Positions 8,760 through 17,600 are shown, counted from the stretch's first letter. The stretch is 64,000 bases of DNA from Chitinophagaceae bacterium PMP191F (GCA_001302245.1 LGYU01000001.1:62001-126000), one strand, 5' to 3'. The notes: generated by a model from the letters alone, not told the origin. Numbers and translations: made by a program.

Positions 8760-9770
8760 ATGCAAAAGAGTGATAGCAAAGCAATCGTTATGAGCGGCAT
8801 ACGTCCCACCGGTTTTTTACACCTGGGCAATTACTTTGGGGCATTGCGCAATTTTGTTCGTATGCAGGATGAGTTTACATGCTATTTTATGGTAGCTGAT
8901 CTGCATTCATTAACCACCCATCCCGATACCAAAGAGCTAAAAGCAAATGTACACAGGGTATTGGCAGAACACATTGCCTGTGGCATTGATACCGATAAAG
9001 TGGCACTGTACTGTCAGAGCCACATCTATGAAACATCTGAACTATACCTGTACCTGAACATGCTGGCGTATGTAGGTGAACTGGAAAAAACCACCACCTT
9101 TAAAGATAAGGTGCGTTTGCAGCCACAAAATGTGAATGCAGGTCTGTTAACTTATCCTGTATTGCAGGCGGCAGATATTATGCTGCATCGTGCCACACTA
9201 GTGCCTGTTGGTAAGGACCAGGAGCAGCACCTGGAAATGAGCCGCAACTATGCCAACCGTTTTAACCATCGTTACGGTGAAGTGTTTCCCGAACCGCAGG
9301 CGTTCAACTATGGTTCAGAACTGGTAAAAGTGCCCAGCCTGGATGGTGCCGGTAAAATGAGTAAAAGCGAGAACCAGTATGCCACATTATACTTGTCTGA
9401 TGATGATGAACTGATCCGCAAAAAAGTGATGAAGGCAAAAACAGACAGCGGACCTACAGCACCCAACACCCCAAAACCGGATTATATTGATAACATCTTC
9501 CTGCTGATGAAACTGGTAAGTGAGGAAGCGGTGATCAAAAAGTTTGAGGACGATTATAACCGCTGTACTATCCGCTACGGCGATATGAAAAAACAACTGG
9601 CCGAGGATATGGTGAAGTTCATAGCACCTATCCGGGAGAGGGCTGAGGCTATCCGTACCAATGAGCAATACCTGAAAGAGATTATGGAAAAAGGTGCTGA
9701 AAAGGCCCGTAAAAGCGCGCATGCTACCATGGAACTGGTACGTGAAGCAGTAGGGCTGAACTATTATTAA
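8760..9770 (+). CDS. trpS: Tryptophan--tRNA ligase
   Basis: TrpS charges tRNA(Trp) with tryptophan. The 336-residue class I synthetase has the HIGH-type motif as HLGN (TGFLHLGNYFGALRNF), the tryptophan-site segment with LQAADIMLHRATLVPVGKDQEQHLE, and the KMSKS loop in GAGKMSKSENQYATLYL. Length and order are normal for bacterial TrpS. The ATG at 8760 is the first base group after the repeat-rich spacer; no Shine-Dalgarno is visible, as is common in Bacteroidota. No Trp-responsive leader is apparent. Confidence 0.96.
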   Translation: MQKSDSKAIVMSGIRPTGFLHLGNYFGALRNFVRMQDEFTCYFMVADLHSLTTHPDTKELKANVHRVLAEHIACGIDTDKVALYCQSHIYETSELYLYLNMLAYVGELEKTTTFKDKVRLQPQNVNAGLLTYPVLQAADIMLHRATLVPVGKDQEQHLEMSRNYANRFNHRYGEVFPEPQAFNYGSELVKVPSLDGAGKMSKSENQYATLYLSDDDELIRKKVMKAKTDSGPTAPNTPKPDYIDNIFLLMKLVSEEAVIKKFEDDYNRCTIRYGDMKKQLAEDMVKFIAPIRERAEAIRTNEQYLKEIMEKGAEKARKSAHATMELVREAVGLNYY

Positions 9771-9850
9771 AAAATAGGGAAGCAGCCTGTTAAATTCCAG
9801 AAAGAATTAATACCTTAAATTTCAGTCTTCAGGATATTGAACTCAAACAG

Positions 9851-10486
9851 ATGGCAAAAAATAAGAAACCCAAGCATATTGCAGTAGCAGGTAATATTGG
9901 TGCAGGAAAAACAACCCTTACAGAGTTATTGAGCAAGCATTACCGCTGGATCCCCCAGTTTGAAGATGTGGATCATAACCCATACCTGTTTGATTTTTAC
10001 GATGACATGCCCCGCTGGAGCTTTAATCTCCAGATCTACTTTCTCAACAGCCGTCTGAACCAGTTGCTCGATATACACCGTGGCACAGAAACCGTAGTAC
10101 AGGATCGTACCATTTATGAGGACGCGCACATCTTTGCGCCCAACCTGCACGAAATGGGACTGATGAGCAAACGCGATTTTGATAACTACTTCCGCTTTTT
10201 TGAAACGCTTAAAACGATGGTACAGCCACCCGATATGCTGATCTATCTGAAAGCATCTGTACCCACACTGGTGGCACAGATACAAAAGCGTGGCAGGGAG
10301 TACGAGGAAAATATCCGCCTGGATTATCTTAAACGTTTGAACGATTATTACAATAAGTGGATCGATGGTTACAAAGAAGGTCCGCTGCTGGTAATTGATA
10401 TTGACAAAAATAAGTTTCCCGAAAACGAAGAACACCTCGGTGATATCATCAGCCGCATTGATTCGCAGTTGTATGGATTATTCTAG
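9851..10486 (+). CDS. Deoxynucleoside kinase
   Basis: This enzyme phosphorylates deoxynucleosides in nucleotide salvage. The 211-residue protein has a P-loop GNIGAGKTTL at residues 14-23, the substrate segment FEDVDHNPYLFDFYDD, the conserved VVQDRTIYEDAHIFA (DRS-type motif), and the lid region with QKRGREYEENIRLDYL. This matches the dAdo/dGuo kinase group (Dck/Dgk). It is 80 nt downstream of trpS on the same strand. It could favour deoxyadenosine or deoxyguanosine; the specificity cannot be read from motifs alone. Confidence 0.9.
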   Translation: MAKNKKPKHIAVAGNIGAGKTTLTELLSKHYRWIPQFEDVDHNPYLFDFYDDMPRWSFNLQIYFLNSRLNQLLDIHRGTETVVQDRTIYEDAHIFAPNLHEMGLMSKRDFDNYFRFFETLKTMVQPPDMLIYLKASVPTLVAQIQKRGREYEENIRLDYLKRLNDYYNKWIDGYKEGPLLVIDIDKNKFPENEEHLGDIISRIDSQLYGLF

Positions 10487-10535
10487 CTGCAGGCCTGATG
10501 CTTAACGCAAAGCCGGCAAAGTATATAAGATTGTT

Positions 10536-10583
10536 TGATAGTTGTATGGTTTGATTGTTATAGGGCTATATAAACCATCAAAC
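10536..10583. terminator. Possible terminator in a convergent spacer
   Basis: ATGGTTTGAT pairs with ATAAACCATCAAACC words across about 20 nt between two convergent genes. The stem is AT-rich and weak, so this is tentative. Confidence 0.35.
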
Positions 10584-10600
10584 CTTCTCTAGCCATTTTG

Positions 10601-11140
10601 TCAGTCTTTTCCACTATAGTCAGCAAATGTTTCCAGTGATTTCAGGTCACCGGCAATCTTATCGTTCCAGGTGGCCTGTTTTACTTTGTTGCGCGAGAAG
10701 TCGGTTTCGTGATCATATTTGCTTTGTGCCTTATGATGTTCCGACATTAATTTTTCATAAATGCTGTTTACGTCTTTGCTGATAGAGCGGGGTCGAAAGC
10801 GGTAGGCTTTGAGGGCTTTGTTCAGTTTACGGGCGTAGAGTTCGGCTATATCAAAATGTCCCTGTTCATGCGTAAGTATTTCATTGTTCCTAATGCGCAT
10901 CCATGACCGATTTTTGTCAAACCTGCATTTGATACTGTAATGCCATGATTTATCATCGTATCCAAACTCCATGTTGATGGAGCTGCTGGTCAATGCAGCA
11001 TTGGCAGATTTGGCATCCGGCGTAGCCTTGAAATCAGACCAGGCTAGCTTTCTGTCGGCACGCCATTCAATCAGTGAGTTCTGATGCACAGAAGATCCGG
11101 TAAACACAGTTAATAACAACAGTAAAGCACGTGTGATCAT
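10601..11140 (-). CDS. DUF922-like putative zinc protease, exported
   Basis: The 179-residue protein begins with a hydrophobic signal-like segment (MITRALLLLLTVFTGSS) and carries the metal motif HEQGH at residues 91-95 within EILTHEQGHFDIAELYARKL. This, with the N-terminal WRADRKLAWSDFKATP segment, fits the DUF922 family of putative zinc-dependent proteases. The likely location is the periplasm or outer surface. It stands alone between two convergent or divergent housekeeping genes. The substrate is unknown, and activity has not been shown for most of the family. Confidence 0.78.
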   Translation of the reverse strand: MITRALLLLLTVFTGSSVHQNSLIEWRADRKLAWSDFKATPDAKSANAALTSSSINMEFGYDDKSWHYSIKCRFDKNRSWMRIRNNEILTHEQGHFDIAELYARKLNKALKAYRFRPRSISKDVNSIYEKLMSEHHKAQSKYDHETDFSRNKVKQATWNDKIAGDLKSLETFADYSGKD

Positions 11141-11205
11141 ATACGTTCGTAATCAAGCCTGCAGCTACAATAAAAAAATTACAACAATCAGTGCCAAAGA
11201 CCGGT

Positions 11206-11246
11206 AATAAAAAACCCCATTCGCTCAGTTGGAGGAATGGAGTTTA
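11206..11246 (-). terminator. Terminator downstream of pckA
   Basis: AACCCCATTC (about 11213-11222) pairs with GAATGGAGTT (about 11235-11244) with one mismatch. On the minus strand the stem is followed by a TTTTTTATT tract, about 90 nt past the pckA stop. Confidence 0.7.
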
Positions 11247-11334
11247 TGGCAAAAATCGTTGAGACCAGTCAGTTTCACTAAAAACCAGTGACTAATTTCA
11301 ATAAAATAACTGAAACTTAATACAAAATTTCAAA

Positions 11335-12939
11335 CTATATTTTTGGAGCAGCCGCCAGTACTTCAGCAGAAACACCGGATGCATACTTTTCAAAATTGTT
11401 TACAAACTGCTGTGCAAGGTTTTGTGCTGCCTTATCGTATGCTGCCTTATTGTTCCAGGTATTGCGTGGGTTCAGTACTTCTGCCGGTACACCGGAACAG
11501 TTTTGTGGTACTTTGAAACCGAATACCGGGTGTGCTTCAAATGTTTCATTTTCCAGTTTACCTTCCAGCGCTGCAGTGATCATTGCACGGGTATAGGCCA
11601 GTTTCATGCGGTTGCCTACGCCATAACCACCACCGGTCCAGCCGGTATTGATCAACCACACTTTTGCATGGTGTTGTTTCAGCTTGGCACCCAGCATAGC
11701 TGCGTATTTACCAGGATGGAGGGGTAAAAAGGGAGCTCCGAAACATGCACTGAAAGTAGATTTGGGTTCTGTAACACCTGCTTCAGTGCCTGCCACCTTG
11801 GCTGTGTAACCGGATATGAACTGGTACATAGCCTGTTCAGGTGTAAGCAATGATACGGGTGGTAATACCCCATATGCATCACAGGTAAGGAAGAAAATGT
11901 TGGCTGGAATACCACCTACTGACGGTTCCAGTGCATTGCTGATAAAATTGAGCGGATAAGATACGCGCGTGTTTTCAGTAATGGATTTATCTGCAAAATT
12001 GATGCTGGTAGTACCAGGATGGAAAACGGTGTTCTCCACCAACGCACCCGGACGGATAGCATTGAAAATTTCAGGTTCTTTTTCAGCACTCAGATCGATA
12101 CATTTTGCATAGCAGCCGCCTTCAAAGTTGAAGATGCCGGTGTCTGTCCAGCCATGCTCATCATCACCAATCAATCCGCGTTGCGGATCTGCACTCAGAG
12201 TGGTTTTACCGGTGCCGCTCAGGCCAAAGAACAGTGCTGTGTCGCCCTGTGGACCTTTATTGGCAGAGCAGTGCATGCTTAATACGCCATTTTCCTGTGG
12301 CAATAAATAGTTCAGTACAGTAAAAATGCCTTTTTTCATTTCACCGGTATAGCCTGAACCTGCAATCAGGATAATGCGATGTTTGAAGCTGATCACTGCT
12401 GCGTTGTGCTGGCGAACGCCACACTCACGCGCATCCAGCATTAAACCGGGGGCAGATAAGATATGCCATTCAGGTTGGAAATCGTCCAGCTCTTCTTCTG
12501 CAGGGCGCAGGAACATGTTGTAAGCAAACAGGTTCAGCGAAGGCCTTTCGTTAATAACGCGGATATTCATGCGGTACTTTTTGTCGGCACATGCATACGC
12601 GTCGCGTACCCATAGTTCGGGCTGCTGGTTCAGGTAATCCGTGATTTTCTGGTGAATGATGTGGAAGTACTTTTCATCCAGCGGAATGTTGAAATCGTTC
12701 CAGTTTACGGAATGTTCTGTTTCAGAATCCTTTACAATAAACTTGTCTTTAGGGCTACGGCCGGTAAATTCGCCGGTTTTGATCACAAGGGCGCCGGTAT
12801 CATTGAGTACTCCTTCCCCTCTCCGCAGCGCATCCTGTACCAGTTCCTCAGGACTTAACTGGTAGTGAATAACGTTGGTAGTACGGAGCCCCAGCCGGGC
12901 CAGATTGTTCGCAGGAATAGCAATAGATTGTACTGACAT
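11335..12939 (-). CDS. pckA: Phosphoenolpyruvate carboxykinase (ATP)
   Basis: PckA interconverts oxaloacetate and phosphoenolpyruvate with ATP, the entry step of gluconeogenesis. The 534-residue protein has the expected motifs: substrate loop GRSPKDKFIV, FAYNMFLRP, the PEPCK-specific P-loop GLSGTGKTTLS, the metal segment IGDDEHGWTD, NFEGGCYAK, and WLINTGWTGGGYGVG. The ATG at 12939 is preferred over a TTG at 12948. A near-consensus promoter lies at 12965-12996. The gene is monocistronic and divergent from the aminopeptidase gene. Confidence 0.97.
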   Translation of the reverse strand: MSVQSIAIPANNLARLGLRTTNVIHYQLSPEELVQDALRRGEGVLNDTGALVIKTGEFTGRSPKDKFIVKDSETEHSVNWNDFNIPLDEKYFHIIHQKITDYLNQQPELWVRDAYACADKKYRMNIRVINERPSLNLFAYNMFLRPAEEELDDFQPEWHILSAPGLMLDARECGVRQHNAAVISFKHRIILIAGSGYTGEMKKGIFTVLNYLLPQENGVLSMHCSANKGPQGDTALFFGLSGTGKTTLSADPQRGLIGDDEHGWTDTGIFNFEGGCYAKCIDLSAEKEPEIFNAIRPGALVENTVFHPGTTSINFADKSITENTRVSYPLNFISNALEPSVGGIPANIFFLTCDAYGVLPPVSLLTPEQAMYQFISGYTAKVAGTEAGVTEPKSTFSACFGAPFLPLHPGKYAAMLGAKLKQHHAKVWLINTGWTGGGYGVGNRMKLAYTRAMITAALEGKLENETFEAHPVFGFKVPQNCSGVPAEVLNPRNTWNNKAAYDKAAQNLAQQFVNNFEKYASGVSAEVLAAAPKI

Positions 12940-12964
12940 AGCACGCAAGCATTTGTTTAGTCGC

Positions 12965-12996
12965 CAAAGGTAAAATTTAAGATTATCTAATACAAA
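12965..12996 (-). promoter_or_regulatory. Bacteroidota-type promoter of pckA
   Basis: On the minus strand TTTG (12993-12996) and TACCTTTG (12965-12972) are separated by 20 nt, a close match to the TTTG / TAnnTTTG consensus, 25 nt before the pckA start codon. Confidence 0.85.
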
Positions 12997-13321
12997 GTCC
13001 CCCAGGCGGTTGTAATTTGATAAAATCTAATCAGAGAGGCAAGATAGTGGAAAATATATAACTAACAACTGTTAGTTAGTGGTAAAAATTTAAACTTTCC
13101 AATTTTTGCTAAACCATTGCTAATAGTGGTAAAATCAAAAAAAATTTCAGTGGTGGCCCATTAATAGATCATGATAATTTGTTTGATGGGCAGATAACAG
13201 CCAGCTTTTGAATATATGGGCGTTGGTAGGATAAGCCATTATCAATATATGATATACTACCTTGTAAACCACCCGATTCCTTATTTTTACCACCAATTGT
13301 GATCAATACAATTTGTGTTTC
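12997..13321. promoter_or_regulatory. Divergent AT-rich regulatory region between pckA and the aminopeptidase gene
   Basis: The 382-base spacer (12940-13321) has no convincing gene. Besides the pckA promoter it holds a perfect palindrome at 13060-13077 (8-bp arms AACTAACA / TGTTAGTT around AC), two copies of TAGTGGTAAAA at 13077-13087 and 13124-13134, 47 nt apart, and a TATTTTTA box near 13282 with TTG 17 nt upstream that could serve the aminopeptidase gene. The palindrome and repeats look like operator sites; no regulator is known. Confidence 0.5.
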
Positions 13322-14611
13322 ATGAAATACCTGCCTTTAGATCCGGAAATATTCATCCGGAACCGGAGCCGATTTATAGCTGCAATGGATAGAAATTCCA
13401 TCGCTGTTTTTTATAGTAATGATGAAGTGCCTTCAAACGGCGACGCCTTTTATAAGTTTAAGCAAAGTTCTGACCTGTACTGGCTGACCGGTATTAACCA
13501 GGAAGGGACCATGGTGATCCTTTTCCCGGATAATCCTGATATCAAATACCGCGAAGTACTGGTGCTGGTGCGTCCCAATGAAATGAAAGAAAAATGGGAT
13601 GGCAGACGCTTGCGTGCTGAAGAGGCCAGGAAGTTGTCCGGTATTGAAACCATTGTATGGCTGGATACCATCGAAGCATTATTGCCATCGTGGATTCATA
13701 TTGCTGAAAATATTTATCTCAACACCAATGAGAACGATCGCAGGTCGGGACCATTGCAGGTAAGTGATTACCGGCATATTGCTGCCATAAAACAGCAATA
13801 CCCGCTGCATCAGTATAAACGCAGTGCTGTAATATTGAAACAACTGCGTGCTGTAAAATCTCCACAAGAAATAGTGGTAATGCAACTGGCAATGGACATT
13901 ACCCGCAATACGTTTCTGCGTTTGCTGAAATTTATAAAACCCGGTGTACAGGAATACGAAATTGAAGCAGAGATATTGCATTCGTTTTTATCGCAACGTG
14001 CTACTGGTCCTGCCTACAGCAGTATCATCGCCAGTGGCGATCGTGCCCGTACATTGCACTACGTGTTTAACAACCAGGAATGTAAAGAAGGTGAACTGGT
14101 ACTGATGGATTTTGGCGCTGAATATGGGGGTTATTGTGCCGATCTTACCCGTACCGTTCCTGTAAGTGGTAAATTTACTGCACGTCAGAAAGAGGTATAC
14201 AACGGCTGTTTGTATCTGCATGATTATGCCAAAAGCTTATTGAAGCCAGGTATATTACTGGGTGATTATACCAATCAGGTAGGGGAAGAAGCTACCAGCG
14301 TGTTTTTGAAACTGGGATTGCTTTCCAGTGAAGAAGTAAAAAATGAAGATCCCAATAACCGGGCCTACCGCAAGTACCTGTATCATGGTATTTCGCATCA
14401 CCTGGGTATTGATGTGCACGACATTGCTATGCGCACCGAACCACTGAAACCAGGTATGGTACTGACTGTGGAACCGGGCATATACATTGAGCAGGAACAG
14501 ATAGGTATCCGTATAGAAAACAATGTACTGATCACTGAAACCGGCAATCGCGATCTGATGGCTGATATTCCGCTGAAGGCTGATGAAATTGAAGCATTGA
14601 TGAAAGCATAA
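13322..14611 (+). CDS. Xaa-Pro aminopeptidase (M24B, aminopeptidase P type)
   Basis: Aminopeptidase P removes N-terminal residues that precede proline. The 429-residue protein has the AMP N-terminal domain (about 1-145, with MKYLPLDPEIFIRNR and FKQSSDLYWLTG) and the pita-bread M24 catalytic domain, with metal ligands in VLMDFGAEYGGYCADLTRT, the HGISHHLGIDVHD histidines and the VEPGIYIE and IRIENN glutamates. The ATG at 13322 is preferred to an upstream TTG at 13313. There is no signal peptide, so it should be cytoplasmic. It is followed by a small GC-rich hairpin (14636-14655) before pssA. Confidence 0.93.
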   Translation: MKYLPLDPEIFIRNRSRFIAAMDRNSIAVFYSNDEVPSNGDAFYKFKQSSDLYWLTGINQEGTMVILFPDNPDIKYREVLVLVRPNEMKEKWDGRRLRAEEARKLSGIETIVWLDTIEALLPSWIHIAENIYLNTNENDRRSGPLQVSDYRHIAAIKQQYPLHQYKRSAVILKQLRAVKSPQEIVVMQLAMDITRNTFLRLLKFIKPGVQEYEIEAEILHSFLSQRATGPAYSSIIASGDRARTLHYVFNNQECKEGELVLMDFGAEYGGYCADLTRTVPVSGKFTARQKEVYNGCLYLHDYAKSLLKPGILLGDYTNQVGEEATSVFLKLGLLSSEEVKNEDPNNRAYRKYLYHGISHHLGIDVHDIAMRTEPLKPGMVLTVEPGIYIEQEQIGIRIENNVLITETGNRDLMADIPLKADEIEALMKA

Positions 14612-14793
14612 AACGCCAGTCACGGACTTTACCCCGCGGGTGTCTCACCCGGCGCAATCAGAATTATAAATCCGGAAATCAGACAATGTGTTCCACAATA
14701 TTTTTTTCACAGGCAGGTTATATAGCCTGGAAAATTGTAAGACAGGACTCATTTTCGGAACGTACGGGTTATCAAAATTTTCAAATTATCTGA

Positions 14794-15573
14794 ATGAAAC
14801 AAATTCCAAACCTTTTCACCTTACTGAATCTGTGTTTTGGCTGTCTGGCCATCATTTATATACTGCAGAACGGCATTATCATTGTAAGCAATGAAGATGG
14901 TACACAATATATTGATATTGCTGAAAAGATCTGGTATGCATCTTTGTTTATAGGTCTGGCAGGTATTGTTGATTTCCTGGATGGATTCATTGCCCGGCTG
15001 ATGAAAGTAAATTCAGAAATGGGTAAACAGCTCGATTCGCTGGCCGACGTAGTTACGTTTGGTGTAGCACCGGGTTTGATCATGTACCAGTTTCTGCGCA
15101 TGGTGTTTGCCAGCGGTGCCAATGGCATTGAGGTAAGTGGTATCTGGTTATTACCCGCACTGCTGATTCCCTGTGCAGCTGCTTACAGGCTGGCACGTTT
15201 TAATATTGACCAGGGTCAGCAATATGGTTTTAAAGGAATGCCTACCCCGGCAGTAGGATTGCTGGTGGCGTCTTTTCCATTGATCTACTGGAATACAGAT
15301 ACTGTTGCCGTAAGTGCATTTATACAGGCAAAATGGGCTGCCGCTGTTTTGTATATCATCATTATACTGCTTAGTTACCTGATGGTCAGCAAGCTGCCTT
15401 TTATGGCACTGAAGTTTAAAGATTTTTCTGTTGCCGGCAACTGGCCCAAAATAGTATTGTTGCTGACAGCGGTGCTGGCTGCATTGTTCCTGCACTGGCT
15501 GGCTGTGCCGGTAGTATTTGTGGCATACATTGTTTTGTCATTGGTACCGGGTAAAAATCAACCACAGGCATAA
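14794..15573 (+). CDS. pssA: CDP-diacylglycerol--serine O-phosphatidyltransferase
   Basis: PssA makes phosphatidylserine from CDP-diacylglycerol and serine, the precursor of phosphatidylethanolamine. The 259-residue membrane protein has about eight hydrophobic segments and the complete CDP-alcohol phosphatidyltransferase motif, D-x2-DG-x2-AR-x8-G-x3-D-x3-D, in the stretch from FLDGFIARL to LDSLADVV. The ATG at 14794 gives the typical PssA start KQIPNLFTLLNLCFGC. It lies 182 nt after the aminopeptidase gene and 76 nt before purS. Confidence 0.95.
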   Translation: MKQIPNLFTLLNLCFGCLAIIYILQNGIIIVSNEDGTQYIDIAEKIWYASLFIGLAGIVDFLDGFIARLMKVNSEMGKQLDSLADVVTFGVAPGLIMYQFLRMVFASGANGIEVSGIWLLPALLIPCAAAYRLARFNIDQGQQYGFKGMPTPAVGLLVASFPLIYWNTDTVAVSAFIQAKWAAAVLYIIIILLSYLMVSKLPFMALKFKDFSVAGNWPKIVLLLTAVLAALFLHWLAVPVVFVAYIVLSLVPGKNQPQA

Positions 15574-15621
15574 GCAGGCAATGACTGTATGTTTAAGGTT
15601 TATCAATTGCTAATTTTAACG

Positions 15622-15629
15622 TAGGTTTG
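15622..15629 (+). promoter_or_regulatory. Probable -7 box of the purS promoter
   Basis: TAGGTTTG fits TAnnTTTG and is preceded by TTTA 19 nt upstream. It ends 20 nt before the purS start codon. Confidence 0.55.
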
Positions 15630-15649
15630 CCGCTCAAAATAAAGATGAC

Positions 15650-15895
15650 ATGAACTATACTGTACAGGTAAAAGTAATGCCGCTGAAAGAATTACTGGAT
15701 CCCCAGGGAAAAGCCGTTATGGGTGGACTGGGTAACCTGGGACTGGCAAATATCAAAGACGTTCGTGTAGGTAAGAACATTACACTGCAGATAGATGCAG
15801 ACAGCCCCGAGCAGGCTAAACAACTGGCAGAAGATGCTGCAAAAAAATTACTGGCCAACCCGGTAATGGAATACTTTGAAATTACAATTGACTAA
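15650..15895 (+). CDS. purS: Phosphoribosylformylglycinamidine synthase subunit PurS
   Basis: PurS bridges PurL and PurQ in the fourth step of purine synthesis in organisms that split the FGAM synthase. The 81-residue protein shows the family pattern: YTVQVKVMPLKELLDPQGKAV, a central NIKDVRVGKNITLQID and the C-terminal helix followed by LANPVMEYFEITID. Length is normal. purL and purQ are not adjacent, which is common when purS stands apart in Bacteroidota. Confidence 0.94.
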   Translation: MNYTVQVKVMPLKELLDPQGKAVMGGLGNLGLANIKDVRVGKNITLQIDADSPEQAKQLAEDAAKKLLANPVMEYFEITID

Positions 15896-15897
15896 TG

Positions 15898-15988
15898 TGC
15901 AAATTGAATAATGTGCGGATGTGCGAATGAAAGGTAATTGTCTGTTAAAGCGTTCGCACATTTGCAAATTGATAAATCCGCACATTGA
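15898..15988. repeat. Imperfect inverted repeat of TGTGCGGA-like words
   Basis: The left arm (about 15895-15930) has ATGTGCAAATTG and ATGTGCGGATGTGCGAATG. The right arm (about 15951-15988) has CGTTCGCACATTTGCAAATTG and ATCCGCACATTG. The arms are approximate reverse complements. The same words occur at 6820-6845. It sits between purS and rsmI on the same strand. Confidence 0.65.
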
Positions 15989-15990
15989 TT

Positions 15991-16659
15991 ATGCTGTATA
16001 TCATTCCAACTCCCATAGGCAATCTGCAGGATATTACACTGCGTGCACTGGAAATACTAAAACAGGTAGACCTGGTATTAGCTGAAGATACCCGCACCAG
16101 CAGCAAACTGCTGAATCATTACCAGATTAATAAACCACTTGCACCTTTTCACCAGCATAATGAGCACCAGGTACTACAGCATCTGATGAACCAGTTGCAG
16201 GGTGGTAAAACCATGGCATTGGTTTCTGATGCCGGCACTCCCGCCATTTCTGATCCCGGTTTTTTGCTGGTACGTGCATGTGTAAAGGCAGGAGTAAAAG
16301 TTGAATGTTTACCTGGTGCCACCGCCTTTGTTCCCGCCCTGGTGAACAGCGGTTTGCCTGCTAACCGTTTTACATTTGAAGGATTTCTTCCTCCCAAAAA
16401 AGGTCGCCAGACCATGCTGAAAAAACTTGCTGAAGAAGAACGTACCATGATCTTTTACGAATCTCCTCACCGGCTTGTAAAAACCTTACAGGAATTCATC
16501 ACTTACTTTGGTGCAGAAAGATTGTGCAGTGTAAGTCGTGAGTTGACCAAACTGTACGAAGAAAATGCACGTGGCACCTTACAGGAAGTGTGTACACATT
16601 TTCAACAGAAAGAAGTGAAAGGCGAGATTGTGATTGTGGTTGCGGGGAAAGAAGGGTGA
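15991..16659 (+). CDS. rsmI: 16S rRNA (cytidine(1402)-2'-O)-methyltransferase RsmI
   Basis: RsmI methylates the ribose of C1402 in the ribosomal P site. The 222-residue protein shows the tetrapyrrole-methylase fold signature: LYIIPTPIGNLQDITLRALEIL, AEDTRTSSKLLNHY, ALVSDAGTPAISDPG, CLPGATAFVPALVNSGLP, FEGFLPPKKGR and FYESPHRLVKTL. These are the classic RsmI motifs in the right order. The ATG at 15991 is preferred to a TTG at 15985. Its length is shorter than E. coli RsmI (286) but typical for the short bacterial form. Confidence 0.95.
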   Translation: MLYIIPTPIGNLQDITLRALEILKQVDLVLAEDTRTSSKLLNHYQINKPLAPFHQHNEHQVLQHLMNQLQGGKTMALVSDAGTPAISDPGFLLVRACVKAGVKVECLPGATAFVPALVNSGLPANRFTFEGFLPPKKGRQTMLKKLAEEERTMIFYESPHRLVKTLQEFITYFGAERLCSVSRELTKLYEENARGTLQEVCTHFQQKEVKGEIVIVVAGKEG

Positions 16660-16880
16660 GGAAGGCTGAATGTTGAGGTACAAGGCTCAGGTGTAAGGTT
16701 CAAAGAATAAATTGTTGAAATGTAGAGAAATTGATAAGGAATTGCTGCTAAGTAAAAAGTCTGAAATCGGAGATAAAGACTTTGAGCTGCAAACAGTGAG
16801 CAAGTATAGCAGTGACCGCTCACCATTCACAACTCACGACTGACGATTCACAAACCGTAACTCAAAATACGCAACCCAAA
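16660..16880. repeat. Long low-complexity spacer with imperfect inverted arms
   Basis: The left part is rich in GGCTGAA, GTTGAGG, TACAAGGCTCAGG and GTAAGG words; the right part (about 16820-16885) is rich in CAACTCACGACTG, CACAAACC, AACTCAAAA and CAACCCAAAAAC, their approximate complements. No gene, tRNA or clear terminator is seen in the 296-base spacer between rsmI and the PepSY-like gene. Confidence 0.55.
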
Positions 16881-16955
16881 AACTTCCCACGATTTAAGAT
16901 TTCCTTTTCAATTGCAGGTCTGCATTTTGCATAGGTGATTAAAATTTCTGTAGTT

Positions 16956-17408
16956 ATGAAAAAGGTCACCCTGCTTTTTGTATCATTCATGATGTTGTAT
17001 GCAATGCATTCTACAGCACTGGCACAGTTTCGTAAAGTGCCGGCAACAGTAACAGATGCGTTTAAGAATAAGTATCCCGATGCTTCACGGGTGGAATGGA
17101 AAGACAAGCTATCTGCATTTGCAGCGGTGTTTTATATTGGTAACCTGAAGCATGAAGCACGTTTTAACAACAAGGGCGAATGGCTGCAAACAGAATATGT
17201 GATCAATAAGGACAGTTTGCCTGCACCGGTTGCTGATGGATTGGATAAAAGCAAATATGCAGAATGGCTGATTGATGATGCATACAAAATATTATTGCCT
17301 GGTGATGTGGTACAATACCGGCTGGAAGCAGAAAAAAGCAATCTGCAGCGAAAGAACCTGTTGTTTAGCAGTGAGGGGCGTTTGCTGAAAGACAGAGCTA
17401 CGTTATAA
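16956..17408 (+). CDS. PepSY-like domain secreted protein
   Basis: The 150-residue protein starts with a signal peptide (MKKVTLLFVSFMMLYAMHSTALAQ, probable cleavage after ALA) and continues with the PepSY-like repeat pattern: VPATVTDAFKNKYPDASRVEWKD, then an exposed beta strand pair FAAVFYIGNLKHEARFNNKGEW. This is the fold of small periplasmic proteins annotated as PepSY-like or beta-lactamase-inhibitor-like, which bind peptides or act as protease inhibitors; its role here is not known. The ATG at 16956 gives the signal peptide; the frame is open from 16935. A strong terminator follows at 17460. Confidence 0.8.
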   Translation: MKKVTLLFVSFMMLYAMHSTALAQFRKVPATVTDAFKNKYPDASRVEWKDKLSAFAAVFYIGNLKHEARFNNKGEWLQTEYVINKDSLPAPVADGLDKSKYAEWLIDDAYKILLPGDVVQYRLEAEKSNLQRKNLLFSSEGRLLKDRATL

Positions 17409-17459
17409 CAACAATTTGTAGCAGTACGGTTGATAATGACGTATTACAGGTTGAAACAG

Positions 17460-17491
17460 ATGACCGGTGGCTACCGCCGGTCATTTTTGTT
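17460..17491 (+). terminator. Intrinsic terminator after the PepSY-like gene
   Basis: An 11-bp stem (ATGACCGGTGG with CCGCCGGTCAT, one mismatch) with a three-base loop is followed by TTTTTGTTTTTTG. Confidence 0.85.
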
Positions 17492-17600
17492 TTTTGTATA
17501 TCTTCCGTTTTCTGATATTTACACGGACCGTTTGCCGGCACAATATGATGGCTTATTTTGCCGGTTCCAATTGACAACTAAAAAAAACAGAGGAAACCCA

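Noticed and set aside
14688-14894. 68-residue plus-strand frame before pssA
   Set aside because: It overlaps the pssA start in another frame and shows no protein-like features.
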